64,000 bases of DNA, taken from NCBI GenBank assembly GCA_013146195.2, contig CM028379.1, positions 60,213,693-60,277,692 of the forward strand. Direction: 5' to 3'. The stretch comes from Codonopsis lanceolata (Eukaryota; Streptophyta; Magnoliopsida; Asterales; Campanulaceae). The translations under genes were made by a program, and so were the position numbers. Of this stretch, positions 13,701-25,150 are shown piece by piece (position 1 is the stretch's first letter; each line of letters starts with the position of its first letter). The notes below the pieces were generated by a model. It did no database searches, had not been told where the DNA came from, and worked only from the letters and a program-made list of their open reading frames with translations.

Positions 13701-16700
13701 TAAGTACTTGTCTCACCAACATTTTGCTGCATGTTACTTTGTGGGTTTTCTGTTGGTTTTTTAGGTTACCTGCTTTGATTTATACATGTCGGTCTTCTTT
13801 ATCGCCCAACTGTTATCATGTCTATTTTTTCCTGTCTTGTCTGAACTCCATAGTCTTTGTAACTCTTTCCAAGATTGAAGAGTTATTCTAGTTTCTATGT
13901 TTTGCTTCATGGAAAGCCCTTTTACTGAACAGTCAGCTGTATCTGGTAGCCCCTTACTAAGTTTTATCAAAGCAATTACGTGCTGTTAGCCTTTCCCTAT
14001 GTTTCACTTTGTATCCCTGCTCATGCTATTTCTTATCTACTCATATGTGATCTCTGTGCCCTGATTTTAGCTGTGTCACGTTTGCTGTTTTGTTAGTACT
14101 TAATCAGTAAAAAGAACTGTTTGCAGACTAGTAGTAATTAGTAATCTTTGACAATGCATATTTAGAGGTTTAATTCTTTTCATCCTCCATACTAGGATGC
14201 CAGTGCACAAGGCTCCTGCCTCTAAGATTTCCTTTGAGGTGAATCTTACGCAGCTTCACCTCGTTCTCTTGCAAAGAAACTTTTGTCATGGTTTGAACTT
14301 GTGATGATGGGATCAGGCTGGAAGTCTCCTGTACCATGGCTTGCCCTATTCTATTCTTAATAATGTAACGGAAAAACACATTGTGCTACATCTTGCCAAC
14401 TGAAGTCTAAACATGTTCTGTTATTGAGCATGATGGTTGTCAGCAGGCTCAGCCCTATACTATAGCCCAATCCCATGAATCAATTATTCCCTATACACGA
14501 ACAAATTTCTCTGAACTCTTTGTCATATCTATTTTTCCTCTCGAATATTCTTCTATTATAAATGACTAAAATGTTTTTTGTCCTGGGTGTGGGTTGGGGG
14601 GGGGAGTTAGGGCAATGCTATAGTTTGTCTTAGAAAATTAGTTGTGATATTTGTTTATTGACTTGTTCTTTTGACGATGCTCTCTTTTCATCTTTCTTCT
14701 TTCTCTTTAGACAGTAAAAATATCATACTTGTTTCATTTGCTTTCAGCTTTCCAAATTTTAGGCATATCTATATTTTCTGCGTACAAACTCCATGTGAAA
14801 AATTAAGAATATGTTGGCATTATAATTGCATACATCCAGAAGCTCAATATCTTATTTTTCTCTTATACTTTGTGAATGGCCTATGGGTACTTATTCCTCA
14901 TTTTAATATTGTCTTCAATCATATGCTGGAAATGCTAGGGATCCAAAAATAATGTCCCAACTTTGATTTCCAACTGATGTATCAACCATGCGAATTGGTT
15001 AAATCTGTGACTCCACTAGTAAGTGATGTGATCTTTGACCGATCTCATGCTTGATACGTCAATTGGGACTTGGGGTTGAATGTTGGGACACTTTTGTTGA
15101 GATCCCTAGCATATACTTCGTATTGTTTGTCAAAGAATCTTGGTACTTTCTTTGGTGTATTACTTGTCATGGTAAATACATGAAGCCTCTTGTTAAAATA
15201 CTGATTTTCATTTTCGTTATTTTTCAGGTGACGAGTCCCTTGATTTGGGCAAGGGGTCTAAATCTGTTAAATATGTCAATGGAGGTAGTTATCAAATGCT
15301 TTTATGTACTGTGAAGGAAATAAAGAGTGTGTTATGATTCTTACCATGATTTTATTTTAACAGTGGCAGTTGTGCATGGGAGGACACGCAGTCTGGTTGA
15401 GAAGTTTGAAAAGAGAGAACAGTTAAATACCAATGAATGTCAGATGCCTGATACGGCCCCTCAAGTCGCACCTGACACAGCTAAAACTTCTGTTCTGGCA
15501 GTACAGACACCTGATACAGCCTCCCATGTCTTAATTGAAGTTATAACATCCCCTATGCCAGTAGCACGGAGACCTGATACTGTCTCTCCTGTTGTAGCCG
15601 AAGTTAAAACATCTTTGATGCTGGCAGAACAAAGACCTGATACAACCCCTCATGTTGCAGTTGAAGCTAAAACATTCCCCATGCCACTAGTAGGGAGATA
15701 TGATACACCCACTAATGCAGTGTTTCCAGCTGAATCATCCCCTGTGCTGTTAACAAGGGAACCTGATATTGTCCCCCTCACAGTATCGGAGAAAGCTAAA
15801 GCTTCCCCCATGCCAGTAGTACGGAGACCTGATATGGCCTCTCCTGTTGTAGTTGAAGCTATAACATCCCCGAAGCTGGCAGAACAGAGACCTGATACGG
15901 CCCCTCATGTTGTAGTTGAAGCTAAACCATATTCCGTGCCTCTAGTAGGGAGACATGATACGCCCCTTAATGCAGTGCTTCCAGCTAAATCATCCCCTGT
16001 GCAGTTAGCAAAAGAACCTGATATTGCCCCTCTCACTGTATCTGAGAAAGCCAAAGCTTCCTCCACTGTGGTTGTACAGATACCTGATACGGCTTCTCAA
16101 GTTGTACGTGAGAAAGTTAAAGCATCCTCTATGCGTGTAGTGCGGACCCCTAATCTGCGCCCTCGAATAGTAACCGAGAAAGCTAAAGCCTCTCCTATGA
16201 GGGTAGTACGAACACCTGCTACAGCCCATCGGATACTACGTGCTAGAGCTTCACCAATGGAGGTAGCCCCGACACCTGATAAAACCACACTAGTAGTTCC
16301 TGAGAAGGCTGAAACTTTCCCCAAGGTTGTAGTACAGATGCCAGATACCGCCCTTTACATGATACATGAAAACGCAGTAACTCCCCCGTTGGAGGTAGGG
16401 TTTTCCTCCTTTTTAGTAATCTTTCTTAGCATGCATGGGCAGAAGATTTTGGCATTTTGGTTTGATTTGATATGAAAAATTGACCAATATATACTGTATT
16501 TATTAGATAGAAAAATGGCAAGGCATGGAATTAGAAAACATATGAGTAAAGCACTCTGGTAATGTGCATAAGCATATCCCAATGTTATCTCCTTTAATTC
16601 ATTATCTAGGACTCCCGGGAAGAGGGGCTTCTACAGTTATGCCCTCTAAAGATCAAACCCATGTCCATTGTGAGAAGGTATTTGTCCTGGGCCTCCTGGC

Positions 16701-19700
16701 TGTTTAAAGTGATGTACCATGTACATAAAATTCAAAGTATATTACATGTTTCCTTGGAATCTAATTGGCTACTGCCAACTAGAATCGATGGACAGATTTG
16801 ATCTGTGGATGTTACTTTTGAAAATTATAAATTGGCTAACTGAATCTTGTCTTTCAGAAAATTAATACTCCATCCCAAAATAAGTGTCTCCTATTGACTT
16901 TACACGAGTTTTAAGAAGAAAATGGCTTAAAATTCTTTTCCTTTGATACCCTTGAAGTAGTCTTAATGGTGTCAAATCAATGGGACCCATTACTTTTTGT
17001 ATCTCACAATTGAAATGGATATTTTAGACAATTGGTTTTGAAAATCTTTCCATAAAAGGGAAGGAGACATTTATTTTGGAACATCCCAAAATGGTATAGG
17101 GGACACTTATTTTGGGACGGAGAGTATAAATCTCTGAACCAAGAATTTATGACATCATCATAATAATATGAATTGTTCCATAAGTTGATAGCTTATCGAC
17201 TAACCATAGTTATTACTCCCTCCATCCGAGAAAGACCATCTTGTGTGACTTTTAATACACATTAAGAAAAATCATTATTTACAATTTATTTTGAACAATA
17301 TTTCCTGAACTATCTCTATTATTTATTGCTGTATTTGTTGTTACTCCATTTATGAGAACAAAACTATAAAAAGTAGGTTATTAGTGAGTATTGTATAAAA
17401 CTAAGATAATTATGTACTTTATTCTTAGAAAGTAGACAAGCATTTTGGGACTTGTGTAAATGGAAACAAAGACAGTTTTTTGGGAGGGAGTATTAGTTTT
17501 TCGTGAATTTGCAGTATATGATCTCTCAAGTGGTTAAGAGCTTATAGTTGACATTCACGGATGCTAAATCTGGTCATAGTTACTGAAAAGTCTTGTTCAT
17601 TGAGGCTTCATTCTTCTTAAAGTTTTAGTAAAATGCAATTCCAGGTGTTCTTTAGATATTATGACAGAGTAACTCTATACCTTGATCTTTTTGAACACTA
17701 TTTTTCATGCATGGGAATGTTTTCAAGACTTTCTAGAAGCAAGTCACTATAAGGGCTCGTTTGTTGTGGCTGATGGCTTATGACTTATGGCTGATAGCTT
17801 AAGCTGGTAGCTGAATGACTTTTAGCTGATTGCATGATAGACTGTTTGTTACAGCTGTTGAAAAGCTGCTTATGAGTCGTTATAATTATTTGTTAAAAAA
17901 AAAACTTGAAAATTAGTATTCATATTTTTATGTATATTTCATAAAAGGATGAAATGAAGACAATCAAATATTTATTAATGAATAATTGTCTTCATGTTTA
18001 AAAAAAAACCAAAAAAGCTTAAAATTTTGGCTTTTTGGCTTTTGGCTTTTCAATGCATAAAGGGTGTTGTACCTTACTTATTGGCTTTTGGCTTATAAGC
18101 TGAAACAAACACTTTAAATATGACTTTTCAAAAGCCAAAAGCCAAAAGTCACTCCAAATAAGCTGCAACAAACGAGCACTAAGAATCTTCTTCACCCTTG
18201 CTGCATATGCTGATTTCTTCTATCAAGTTTCTTTATATATTTTCTTGCTGTTTATTATTTGTCTCTTTTTCTGTTCTTTCTGTGTTACACTTTCTTTGTC
18301 AGCATAAATTTAACCCAGATGTTGGCTGGTAAATCGTAATATTTGGGATAATGTACAAATCAGATGTATCATTACTTTAAGGGTGGCTTCAATTTTGAGC
18401 ATTGTTGTGGAAGTCTATGGTTGAACAAAAAGTTAATGGGGGACACTTTGGCTTTTTACCCTGAAGATTAAGGCATTAGGCTAACCCATTCTATATCATT
18501 CATGATTGATTGATTTCAGGTTATAAAATATTCTGCCATTCCCATGTTTTGTGGATTTGCATAAATTTGCTGGACAGGATGTCTCCTTGTAACTATGACC
18601 TTCTTGTAAAAGTGATCAGATAGTTTTTACTCTTTTGCGAGCAAGTTATCGAAGTGCAAATCCCTCCTTCCCCTTCACCACAGTGGCATTGGAAATGTTT
18701 ATGAGCCTTTTTGTGAGAACCCCAACGCAGAGTCTTTCTAAATTTTAAAACGTGGCTGGGGCACTTGTTAGCATTTTATTACACACACACACATATAAAT
18801 CTGAGTGCAGTTTAAAGCATAGATGTAGTAGATGTTTCTCCCCGAAGACATATATACAATTACGCCTGCATTCATATGCTTATACTGTAGTCAGACTATA
18901 TGATGTACATGTAGCTCTTTTTGTTTCGCCCTCATATGAACCTGCTTTTACATTCATTATAATTAAAAGTTTAATTTTGCAACTCGGCAGGATGACTGTT
19001 GCCTAATTACTGGGCGAGAATTATTGTCTAAGAATGACAATGACATTATCGAAGATTTAATGCAAAATCATGATGTGCTGTTAAGTACTCTTCGATCCCG
19101 CCTAACAAAGCTACAAGTAAGTGTTGGCCAGTTCATGCATTTCATTTTATTTTTATGTTGTTTTTGTTTTTTTTAACTACTTTCAAACATGGTTCATCTT
19201 TTCTTGAGTTTCCTCTTAATAGTTCTGTAAAGTTTACCCTAACATTGGCATGAACCGTTAATAATGTTGACATACCGTCTTGTGTAAAAAAACTTCAGTA
19301 TAACAAATCATATTGTGCTTCAAAGTACATTAGAAGCTTCTGTTATTGGCATGATCACAAGCTTGATTGCTACAATTTGTACATGAAAAATTTTACTCCC
19401 TCTCTGAGGACCAAATTGGGCATCTCGAATCTAACCCAGACAATGAAACAAGACATTTGTAGTCAATTGATCCGTTCAATAATTTTTTTATTTTATTGGG
19501 CGGCATCTGGTCAGTCAGAAAAGTGGGTGAAACATCGAATCTATTCAAGCCTAGACGTTCTTAATTAACTCCGAGTTTAATAAGAGGGTTCAAGCTGGAA
19601 ATAATGTGTTAGCTTTGCTCAAACTTCGTTCCAATGGCCTTGCAGGTGGTGCGACATTTTTGGGAAAGGAATGACATTAAGGGTGCAATAAATGGCTTGA

Positions 19701-22700
19701 GAAAGTTGCCTGATCATTCTGTGAGTATTTATTGGATGACTCGTGTTCTTCGCCTATGTCTGATAGCCCTGTTATGAATTACTTTCCTACATCTCTAGTC
19801 TTTAAAACATTCTCTTGCTAATGTAGGTACAAGCAGACGTGATCAGTGTTCTGTTGGGAAAAATGGAAATTATCACGTTAGATCTTTTCTCTTGCTTGCT
19901 GCCTGTGCTTTTGGGTTTACTCAATAGCAAGACAGAAAGGTAATTCTTTTATGTATGGATAACTGGCTTAGGAACCTATCGTCTATTAGCCTGTCCTTTT
20001 AATAGTTAGATTAGCTACTCTCTTCTTTTCACCGTTGAGGAGTCTGGATGTCCAAAGAATAATTGACGTACTGAAAACACTCGGTTTTAGTAAAATGTAA
20101 GCATGTTTGTGTGCCATGATCTTGTAAAATTTACTGCAAAAATCTGATACAGCTTGATACCAAGCTCCCAGTTATATTGCTTTCTATCAACCTTTACAAG
20201 TATATAACTAGCTCCATTCCATCCAAATAGTCCACTATGCTATTTTGAGATGTTTCACTTTAAGAGTCCACTTTCAAAAACCATGTCCACAATTTCCATA
20301 CATTTCAACATTAACCTCCACATTTGATATTAACATATTGATAATGCTCAAGTATTATTGTAATTATGACAAACTCTAATGCTAGTTATACATCCCTTAA
20401 TAATTAGACTTTTCAAACATAGACTCTTTGAGGGGAACAGAGGGAGTATGTGAGAGAAGTTCCAAAAATTACCTCTATGGCTTCTGTAGAGCAGAGGCAA
20501 AAATTGGTCCTTTAGGGGGCCCAAGTTAAATGTATAAAGTTTCACTTGATAAAAGGTGTTTTACTAAAAAGTGTTTCTGAGGTAGATTTCATTTGATTGC
20601 TAATACTTTGCCAATGCATTGATTTGAAACAAGGTTTCGTTAGTTAGAAATAAATATAACGCATACTTTTGATTCTAGATCATTTGACAAGTTACTGGTG
20701 ACGATTGTTAGAATTTCCAGTAAATAAGTATCAATATATTGCACAAAAAGAATTATATTTAAGTATGAGGTTGGGAAATTTTGATTATCATGCATAGATT
20801 CATTAAGTTGAATTTTTTCATCGGCTATTTTAAGGGCACCTTCAATTTTATGGTATTTATGGTTTATCAATCTGATTGCTAAGTTGGCTCAACTCTATGT
20901 TGAATATTCATACCAGTAAATTCACTATATCAGTCCTAATTAAAAGACACGTTTTTTTGTTCAAATGAAGAAAAAGAAGAAATGTGACATATGCAAGTTT
21001 TAACACATAATCCATCCATCCCAAAATGAGTGTTCATTCTTATTCTTGTTCATGGTCATAACAAGAATGGACATAACATGAAATGAACACTCATTTTGGG
21101 ATGGAGGGAGTACAATGTTTTTTTGATGAATAAAGTATATTAATTAAATAGAAAAAGTGTCAAGGAGACGCATCCTTGTACACGGGACATATACAAGACA
21201 TAAACAATTATAAACCGACAAAACTATCCATAATATTAACAAAAGGTTCCCCCTCGGATGGATCCATCTTTGAACACCACTGACCAATTGACTGCAGAAC
21301 ATCATTGATTACAAAATCTCAAAAAGGAAAGATACCAAAATGCAAAAAAAAAACAAAGAAAAAAAAGAGGCAAGCACAAGCAGAGCCTTTTGTAGCTTGT
21401 GACTACAATAGAATTGAAGTCCTTTTTGAATTGCTTAAATCATGTTAACACTCATGCACATGTTCCCGGTTCTAAAGATGGTCATGACCGGAGAACCTTT
21501 AGATTTTGTGTGCTTAAATTAGGGGTGTAAGTGGTTCAGTTTGATTTGGTTTAGGCCAAAACCATGAACCGAAGTTTGATTTGGTTTAGGCCAAAACCAT
21601 GAACCGAAGTTTGATTTGGTTTAGATCAAAACCATGAACCAAACTACCCCCTATTGGTTCCAAAAATCTCAAACCGAACCGAACAAGGTTTGGAACCGAA
21701 TTCGGTTTTGTGGTTTATATAAATTATTTTTAATCAACTTAACCAACATTAAGAATAACAATTAAAATGAGATTTTAATTTGGAATTAATATCAAAATTA
21801 GAATAACCTACTAAAAATTAATTATCATAAAGAAAACAATACAAATTCTAAAATAAACACTAACAATAAGAAATAATAGTTAACAAATGTTATGTATGAC
21901 TAAATCAAGGGCCTACATTATGCATATTAGATGATGATCCAAATGTTCAGAATAGTTAACAAATGTTATATAATAAATAAATATATAGGTTGGTTTGGTT
22001 TGGCTCGATACCAAAAGCCGTGAATCGAACCAAACCAAGATGTTTTCCAATTTTTGTAACCGAAATCGAACCGTTTTCGACCAAAACCGAACCAAATCGG
22101 TTTGGTTCGGATCCGTGGTTGAATGGTTCTGATTTACACCCCTAGCTTAAAATGGCCTTTATCAAAGACCAACCATCAATCCCAACAAATAAATACATAA
22201 GAAGGGGGCTATAATTTACTGGGAAAAATAAATGTGTTGCTCCGTAGTCCCAGAGCACCATGTGACATGCTTACGTGGTGCACCACGACCAATTGCGACG
22301 CACTATAATTCCAAAGTGGACCCAAAGTAAACCTTACTTTTTAAACCTCTTCGACACTAGCGTGCCGCTATTGGTCATGGTGCACCACGTAAGCATGTCA
22401 CGTAGTGGTGCTCTGGGACAATTGATATTTCTCATGTTTCAAGGAAGCACGCACCTGAAACTACTTTTTATGGCTGAGTTACTTGTTATGAACCCTGCTG
22501 AAATATGAAAAGCCTCTAACAAAATGTAGATTGTTGTTCCTGTGTGTTTGTTCGTCAGTCTGCATCTCTCTCCATCTCGGGTTGGGGGTGGGAGGTGATG
22601 CATTATTTATTTATATACAACCCATTTCTCTCTTCCTTTTTTAGGGATTAAGTTTGATTTGATAGGTCAGCTGTTACTGATTATATGTTCTGTTGCAAAT

Positions 22701-25150
22701 GTACAGGCATATGAGCATTTCATTGGAAATGTTATTAAAGTTAGTAGCAGTATTTGGGCCGGTAGTCAACTCAACCATTTCAGCACCTCCAGCTGTAGGT
22801 GTTGATCTTCAAGCTGAAAAAAGGTATCATTCAGTAATGCCATTGGGTTACCTTCTTTTTTTCCAACCCCCTGCTTCCTTGATTTAGGCATACTAACCTA
22901 TATCTGGAACTTTTTGAAAAACAGACTTGAATGCTGCAATCAGTGCTTTATGCAGCTCCAAAAGATCCAGAACACTCTTCCCGCTATTTTAAGGTAAACA
23001 CTAAGCATGCTTAATTGTCTCCTAAGAATGCATTTCTTCCAAGTTAACAAGCGTCGTGCACCGAGTATTCTTTCTTTTCCATGGCACTTAGTGGACACTT
23101 GGCTCGTAGCTTATTTGAGAAGTCCCTTGCTATACATGATAAGCTTATATGTCCTGTTAGACTTTTCTACTCTTGGTTAAAAATATCTAGTAAAGTTGCA
23201 GTTATATCACAAGGATCTTAGAGGTGAAATGTGATGGATCATATTTTGTTAAGCTATATATTTTTTATTTATATTTTCTTGATATTGTTTCCATGAGCAC
23301 CTTTTGGGTGCCTTTTGAGAGCCTCGCCTCTCGCCTCAAATATGAACCTCTTGCCTTTTTAGCGCCTCTCGACTTTGACAACTATGTTGTGCATCGTAAA
23401 TCTAAAATTATGCATTGGAATATTCTTCATGGGTAAACCAATTTGAGCATCGAAAAATAAAAAAAGTGCATCGGAATTAATTGTGCATCGGAATTTTCTT
23501 CATGGGTTATCCAATTTCTGCATCGGAAGATAAAAATTGTGCATCGGAATTTATCGTGCATCATAAATCCAAAATTGTGCATCGGAATTTTCTTCATGGG
23601 TAATCCAATTTGTGCGTTGGAAAATAAAAATGGTGCATCGGGATTTGTTTTCCAGTTTCATTTATTAAGCAGTTAGTGAAATTCCAAGTCGGGCATTTCA
23701 CGTATGAAAAAAACTCTGAATCCGTTCTTCCTTACTGGGCATTTCTGGCTTTAGGAAGAAGAAAATGGGGGACACTTTGACTGTATTCAGCCATAAGGAA
23801 CTAATCCATTTTTTTCTTTCCTTACCCTCTTTTACCCGGAAGGAAAGACATAAGGATTAGCCTCCATTAATGTGTGAGAGAAAAAGATCCCAAAATGACT
23901 AATGGATTCTTACTAAATACTAAAAGAACCGGCAACACCGATTGTAGCAGCGGTTCTTGCCAAGAGCGCCAAGGCTTAGTCTCAAGCAGCCTATTTCGTG
24001 TGTGGGTTAACTATTTATTAAAGTACAAGACTGACGATGGAAGAGGAAGAATTCTCAGATGATATGGACCGCCAATTGAGAAAGGAGCAGAAATTCAATA
24101 GATAGAAGGATGAGCACTATTGGAACAAATTTATGAAAGTGTACTTATGAGGTTGAAAAAGAAAAGGTACCCTAAGGGGTTAAATATTTGGGAAAGTGGA
24201 TCGGCCAGCAATTTATCCTTAACAAATTTGTTTACAGCGAGTCCGTGATGTTCTCAGTTTCATTCGAAGCAACTGAGAGAGTATGTACATAGAAGGATAA
24301 AGTATTGATATAGTCCACAGTTGTTGGCGAGACCCAGGTAGGCATTGGCTCTCATACCAAGTTTACCAACTAATGACAAAGAACCAAGAAGTAATTCTTA
24401 ACCTCGCAAGGGGTTAATGATAAACTCACGATCTTTATTCTAATCAATTCCATCGACCTGGGAAAGGGGGAACGAAGAGACCCTTGAGGAGCAGTAAAGG
24501 TGCTGAGTCAACTTGATAGATATGTTGGTGTTATCACCGCAAGAAGAGCTTTCCAGTTCCTCTTTTCTTTGTAGCTTCAAGATGAAAGCACTGAGCTTCT
24601 TGATTTTTGGAGAATGAAACTTTGATGAGCTTGTACATGTGTGAGAAGGCAGGTGGATTCAGATGGATGCGTTTGGTTACTTTCTCTGCGATTTTACTCG
24701 AGAATGTTACTTTTGCCACCCAGATCCCTGTTTTCTACCAAGTCCTCAGATTTTAGGCTTACTGTTCTACTGTGTCTCGTATTATAATAACTGCCTTGGT
24801 TTGTTTGTTGGTGGAAAAGAACAGTAGGTTGCTGGCGTTTTATTTAGCAATTTATGTCTTTGAATATCATAATATGTACTTGAGGTTCTAAAAGACAGTC
24901 CAAGATTTATCCCTGATAATACTAACTTACAGTTGTGTTGGGAGTCATATGAAGCACTTAACTTCTTTCTCTCCTAACATGGAACATGTTGGTTGCTGAT
25001 AAATAAAGTTTTTTTTCTAGCTTAAGGTACTCTAGTACTTTGACTTTTGCACAGAAAATTAATCTTGTTATACTCTTGCACTGATGTAGGAGAGGTGGTC
25101 TGCTCGGAAAATGTGCTCGAGAATTAAATCTCGTGCTTCAGCAGTCATGA
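1723..25150 (+). CDS. KTN80: Katanin p80 WD40-repeat subunit B1 homolog
   Basis: Regulatory subunit that targets the katanin p60 AAA ATPase to microtubules for severing. The coding exons I assembled are 1723-1747, 2504-2634, 5439-5556, 6099-6325, 6405-6507, 9147-9217, 9716-9790, 9873-10016, 10233-10410, 13189-13698, 15228-15284, 15364-16394, 18991-19116, 19646-19720, 19827-19939, 22707-22823, 22925-22993 and 25090-25150. All introns are GT/AG and the sum is 3231 nt, giving 1076 residues. The protein starts MAKRGYKLQEFVAHS, as in plant p80 proteins. Residues 10-298 form the WD40 propeller (GHTSPVESVAFD, GHRSYCTAVEFHPFGEFFASGS, DIRKKGCIHTYKGH, SADRTVKFWDLETF). Residues 299-905 are a Ser/Pro-rich linker. 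The stretch coded by 15364-16394 is a repeat array, making the protein longer than a compact p80. Residues from about 905 (DLMQNHDVLLSTLRSRLTKL) to 1076 are the con80 domain. Exon borders are read by eye. Family identity is very secure. Confidence 0.96.
1748..2503 (+). other. KTN80 intron 1
   Basis: This intron separates codons 1-8 plus one base from the WD40 region. Splicing joins C to AG to make the Gln codon of the conserved KLQEF motif, which fixes both borders. It contains poly-T and TTA runs and no mobile element that I can define. Confidence 0.8.
3391..3750 (+). pseudogene. Unidentified ORF remnant inside KTN80 intron 2
   Basis: A 94-codon open frame (3391-3675) followed by a second frame reading AYLNQLETLKASQAAL before a stop near 3750. 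Together they look like a broken coding copy inserted in the 2.8 kb intron. The composition resembles protein-coding sequence (VAEAMIRCAGYQELRIRQQ, HGIELLSRMVQRALSS). I do not recognise the family. It could be a decayed retrocopy of a host gene or part of a mobile element, or it could be chance. Confidence 0.3.
7609..7928 (+). repeat. Direct-repeat pair flanking a SINE-like segment
   Basis: The 68-base segment at 7609-7676 (GTTAAGCTTGATATACATTG and onward) recurs at about 90% identity at 7861-7928. Between them, GGTTCGAGTC at 7718-7727 matches a pol III box B and a GTATCATGG motif lies just upstream. A tRNA-derived SINE, or a rearranged copy of one, fits. The class is uncertain because no poly-A tail or clean target duplication was found. 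It lies in KTN80 intron 5. Confidence 0.4.
11619..11702. repeat. 42-bp tandem duplication in KTN80 intron 9
   Basis: Two adjacent 42-base copies (11619-11660 and 11661-11702) containing TGTCTTCTTCTCATGGAG differ at one base. It is a simple recent local duplication. Confidence 0.85.
12248..12725. mobile_element. Mutator-like MITE in KTN80 intron 9
   Basis: Both ends are the palindrome AGGGCCGGCCCT, followed inward by inverted GGCCCATGGC-type sequence. The element is flanked by a perfect 10-base direct repeat, ACCTCTAGCC, at 12238-12247 and 12726-12735. A 9-11 base target duplication is typical of Mutator-like elements. The 478-base interior has no transposase and contains an internal duplication around 12405-12510 (AATCAACACGTTATAACTTA twice). 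It is a non-autonomous insertion lying wholly in intron sequence. Confidence 0.85.
15427..16394 (+). repeat. Coding minisatellite in the KTN80 linker
   Basis: Within one 1031-base exon there are about 15 in-frame imperfect repeats of 21-22 codons, pattern PDTAxxVVxEAKxSPMPVVRR. Four consecutive units beginning near PDTVSPVV are repeated as a block beginning near PDMASPVV. The two blocks share LAEQRPDT, PLVGR, NAV, SSPV and PLTVSEKAKAS in the same order, which indicates a block duplication of about 250 bases on top of the basic 63-66 base unit. All copies stay open, so the array is translated. It adds about 320 residues to the disordered linker between the WD40 and con80 domains. Confidence 0.92.
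16610..16677 (+). other. Possible 68-nt cassette exon of KTN80
   Basis: Good splice signals (TATCTAG before, GTATTT after) bracket 68 bases. One frame is open here and reads PGRGASTVMPSKDQTHVHCEK-like sequence, resembling linker composition. Exon 12 ends and the next exon (18991) begins in phase 0, so including 68 bases would shift the con80 domain out of frame. I left it out of the CDS. It may be a skipped cassette, a decayed exon, or chance. Confidence 0.3.
16868..17124. mobile_element. Stowaway-like MITE
   Basis: The left end CTCCATCCCAAAATAAGTGT and right end GGACACTTATTTTGGGACGG form terminal inverted repeats. The element is flanked by TA on both sides (16866-16867, 17125-17126). These ends and a TA target match Tc1/mariner Stowaway MITEs. 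It lies in a KTN80 intron. Confidence 0.85.
17216..17490. mobile_element. Second Stowaway-like MITE
   Basis: The left end CTCCCTCCATCCGAGAAAGA and right end TTTTTTGGGAGGGAG are inverted repeats flanked by TA (17214-17215, 17491-17492). It sits only 90 bases from the previous MITE, in the same KTN80 intron. Confidence 0.8.
17754..18179. mobile_element. hAT-like MITE with long subterminal repeats
   Basis: The termini GGGCTCGTTTGTTG and CAACAAACGAGCAC are inverted repeats. The inner parts consist of many copies of TGGCTTTTGGCTT / AAGCCAAAAGCCA and GGCTTATGACTTATGGCTGA, arranged as inverted subterminal repeats. The ends resemble plant hAT-type MITEs. No clean 8-base target duplication could be read. 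Confidence 0.75.
20211..20446. mobile_element. Stowaway-like MITE, diverged
   Basis: The left end CTCCATTCCATCCAAATAGT and right end GGGGAACAGAGGGAG are imperfect inverted repeats with TA outside each. The ends are more diverged than in the two copies near 17 kb. It lies in the KTN80 intron after exon 16452-equivalent coding block ending at 19939. Confidence 0.65.
21010..21110. mobile_element. Short palindromic Stowaway-like MITE
   Basis: About 100 bases: CCATCCCAAAATGAGTGTTC on the left pairs with GAACACTCATTTTGGGATGG on the right, with TA just outside both ends. Almost the whole element is one inverted repeat, so it could form a strong hairpin in the KTN80 pre-mRNA. Confidence 0.8.
21520..22144. 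mobile_element. hAT-type non-autonomous element
   Basis: The termini TAGGGGTGTAA and TTACACCCCTA are flanked by near-identical 8-base direct repeats (GCTTAAAT at 21512-21519, GCTTAAAA at 22145-22152), as expected for hAT. The interior is rich in GGTTTGGTT / AACCGAACC motifs. It includes a tandem repeat of about 35 bases (21546-21640, unit containing AGTTTGATTTGGTTTAGGCC). No transposase is present. Confidence 0.8.
22247..22419. mobile_element. MITE with 40-base inverted repeats
   Basis: GTCCCAGAGCACCATGTGAC at the left is mirrored by GTCACGTAGTGGTGCTCTGG at the right, and the match continues inward through ATGCTTACGTGGTGCACCA. The core of about 80 bases is unique. I could not define a target duplication, so the superfamily is open. 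Confidence 0.75.
23395..23645. repeat. Imperfect tandem repeat in the last KTN80 intron
   Basis: About three copies of a unit near 95 bases contain TGCATCGGAATTTTCTTCAT and GGGTAATCCAATTTGTGC. Each unit carries several TGCATCGG motifs. The array lies in the intron between 22993 and 25090. No coding potential. Confidence 0.75.

Noticed and set aside
16005..16324. Minus-strand frames opposite the KTN80 repeat exon
   Set aside because: They are shadows of the plus-strand repeat array and have no independent support.
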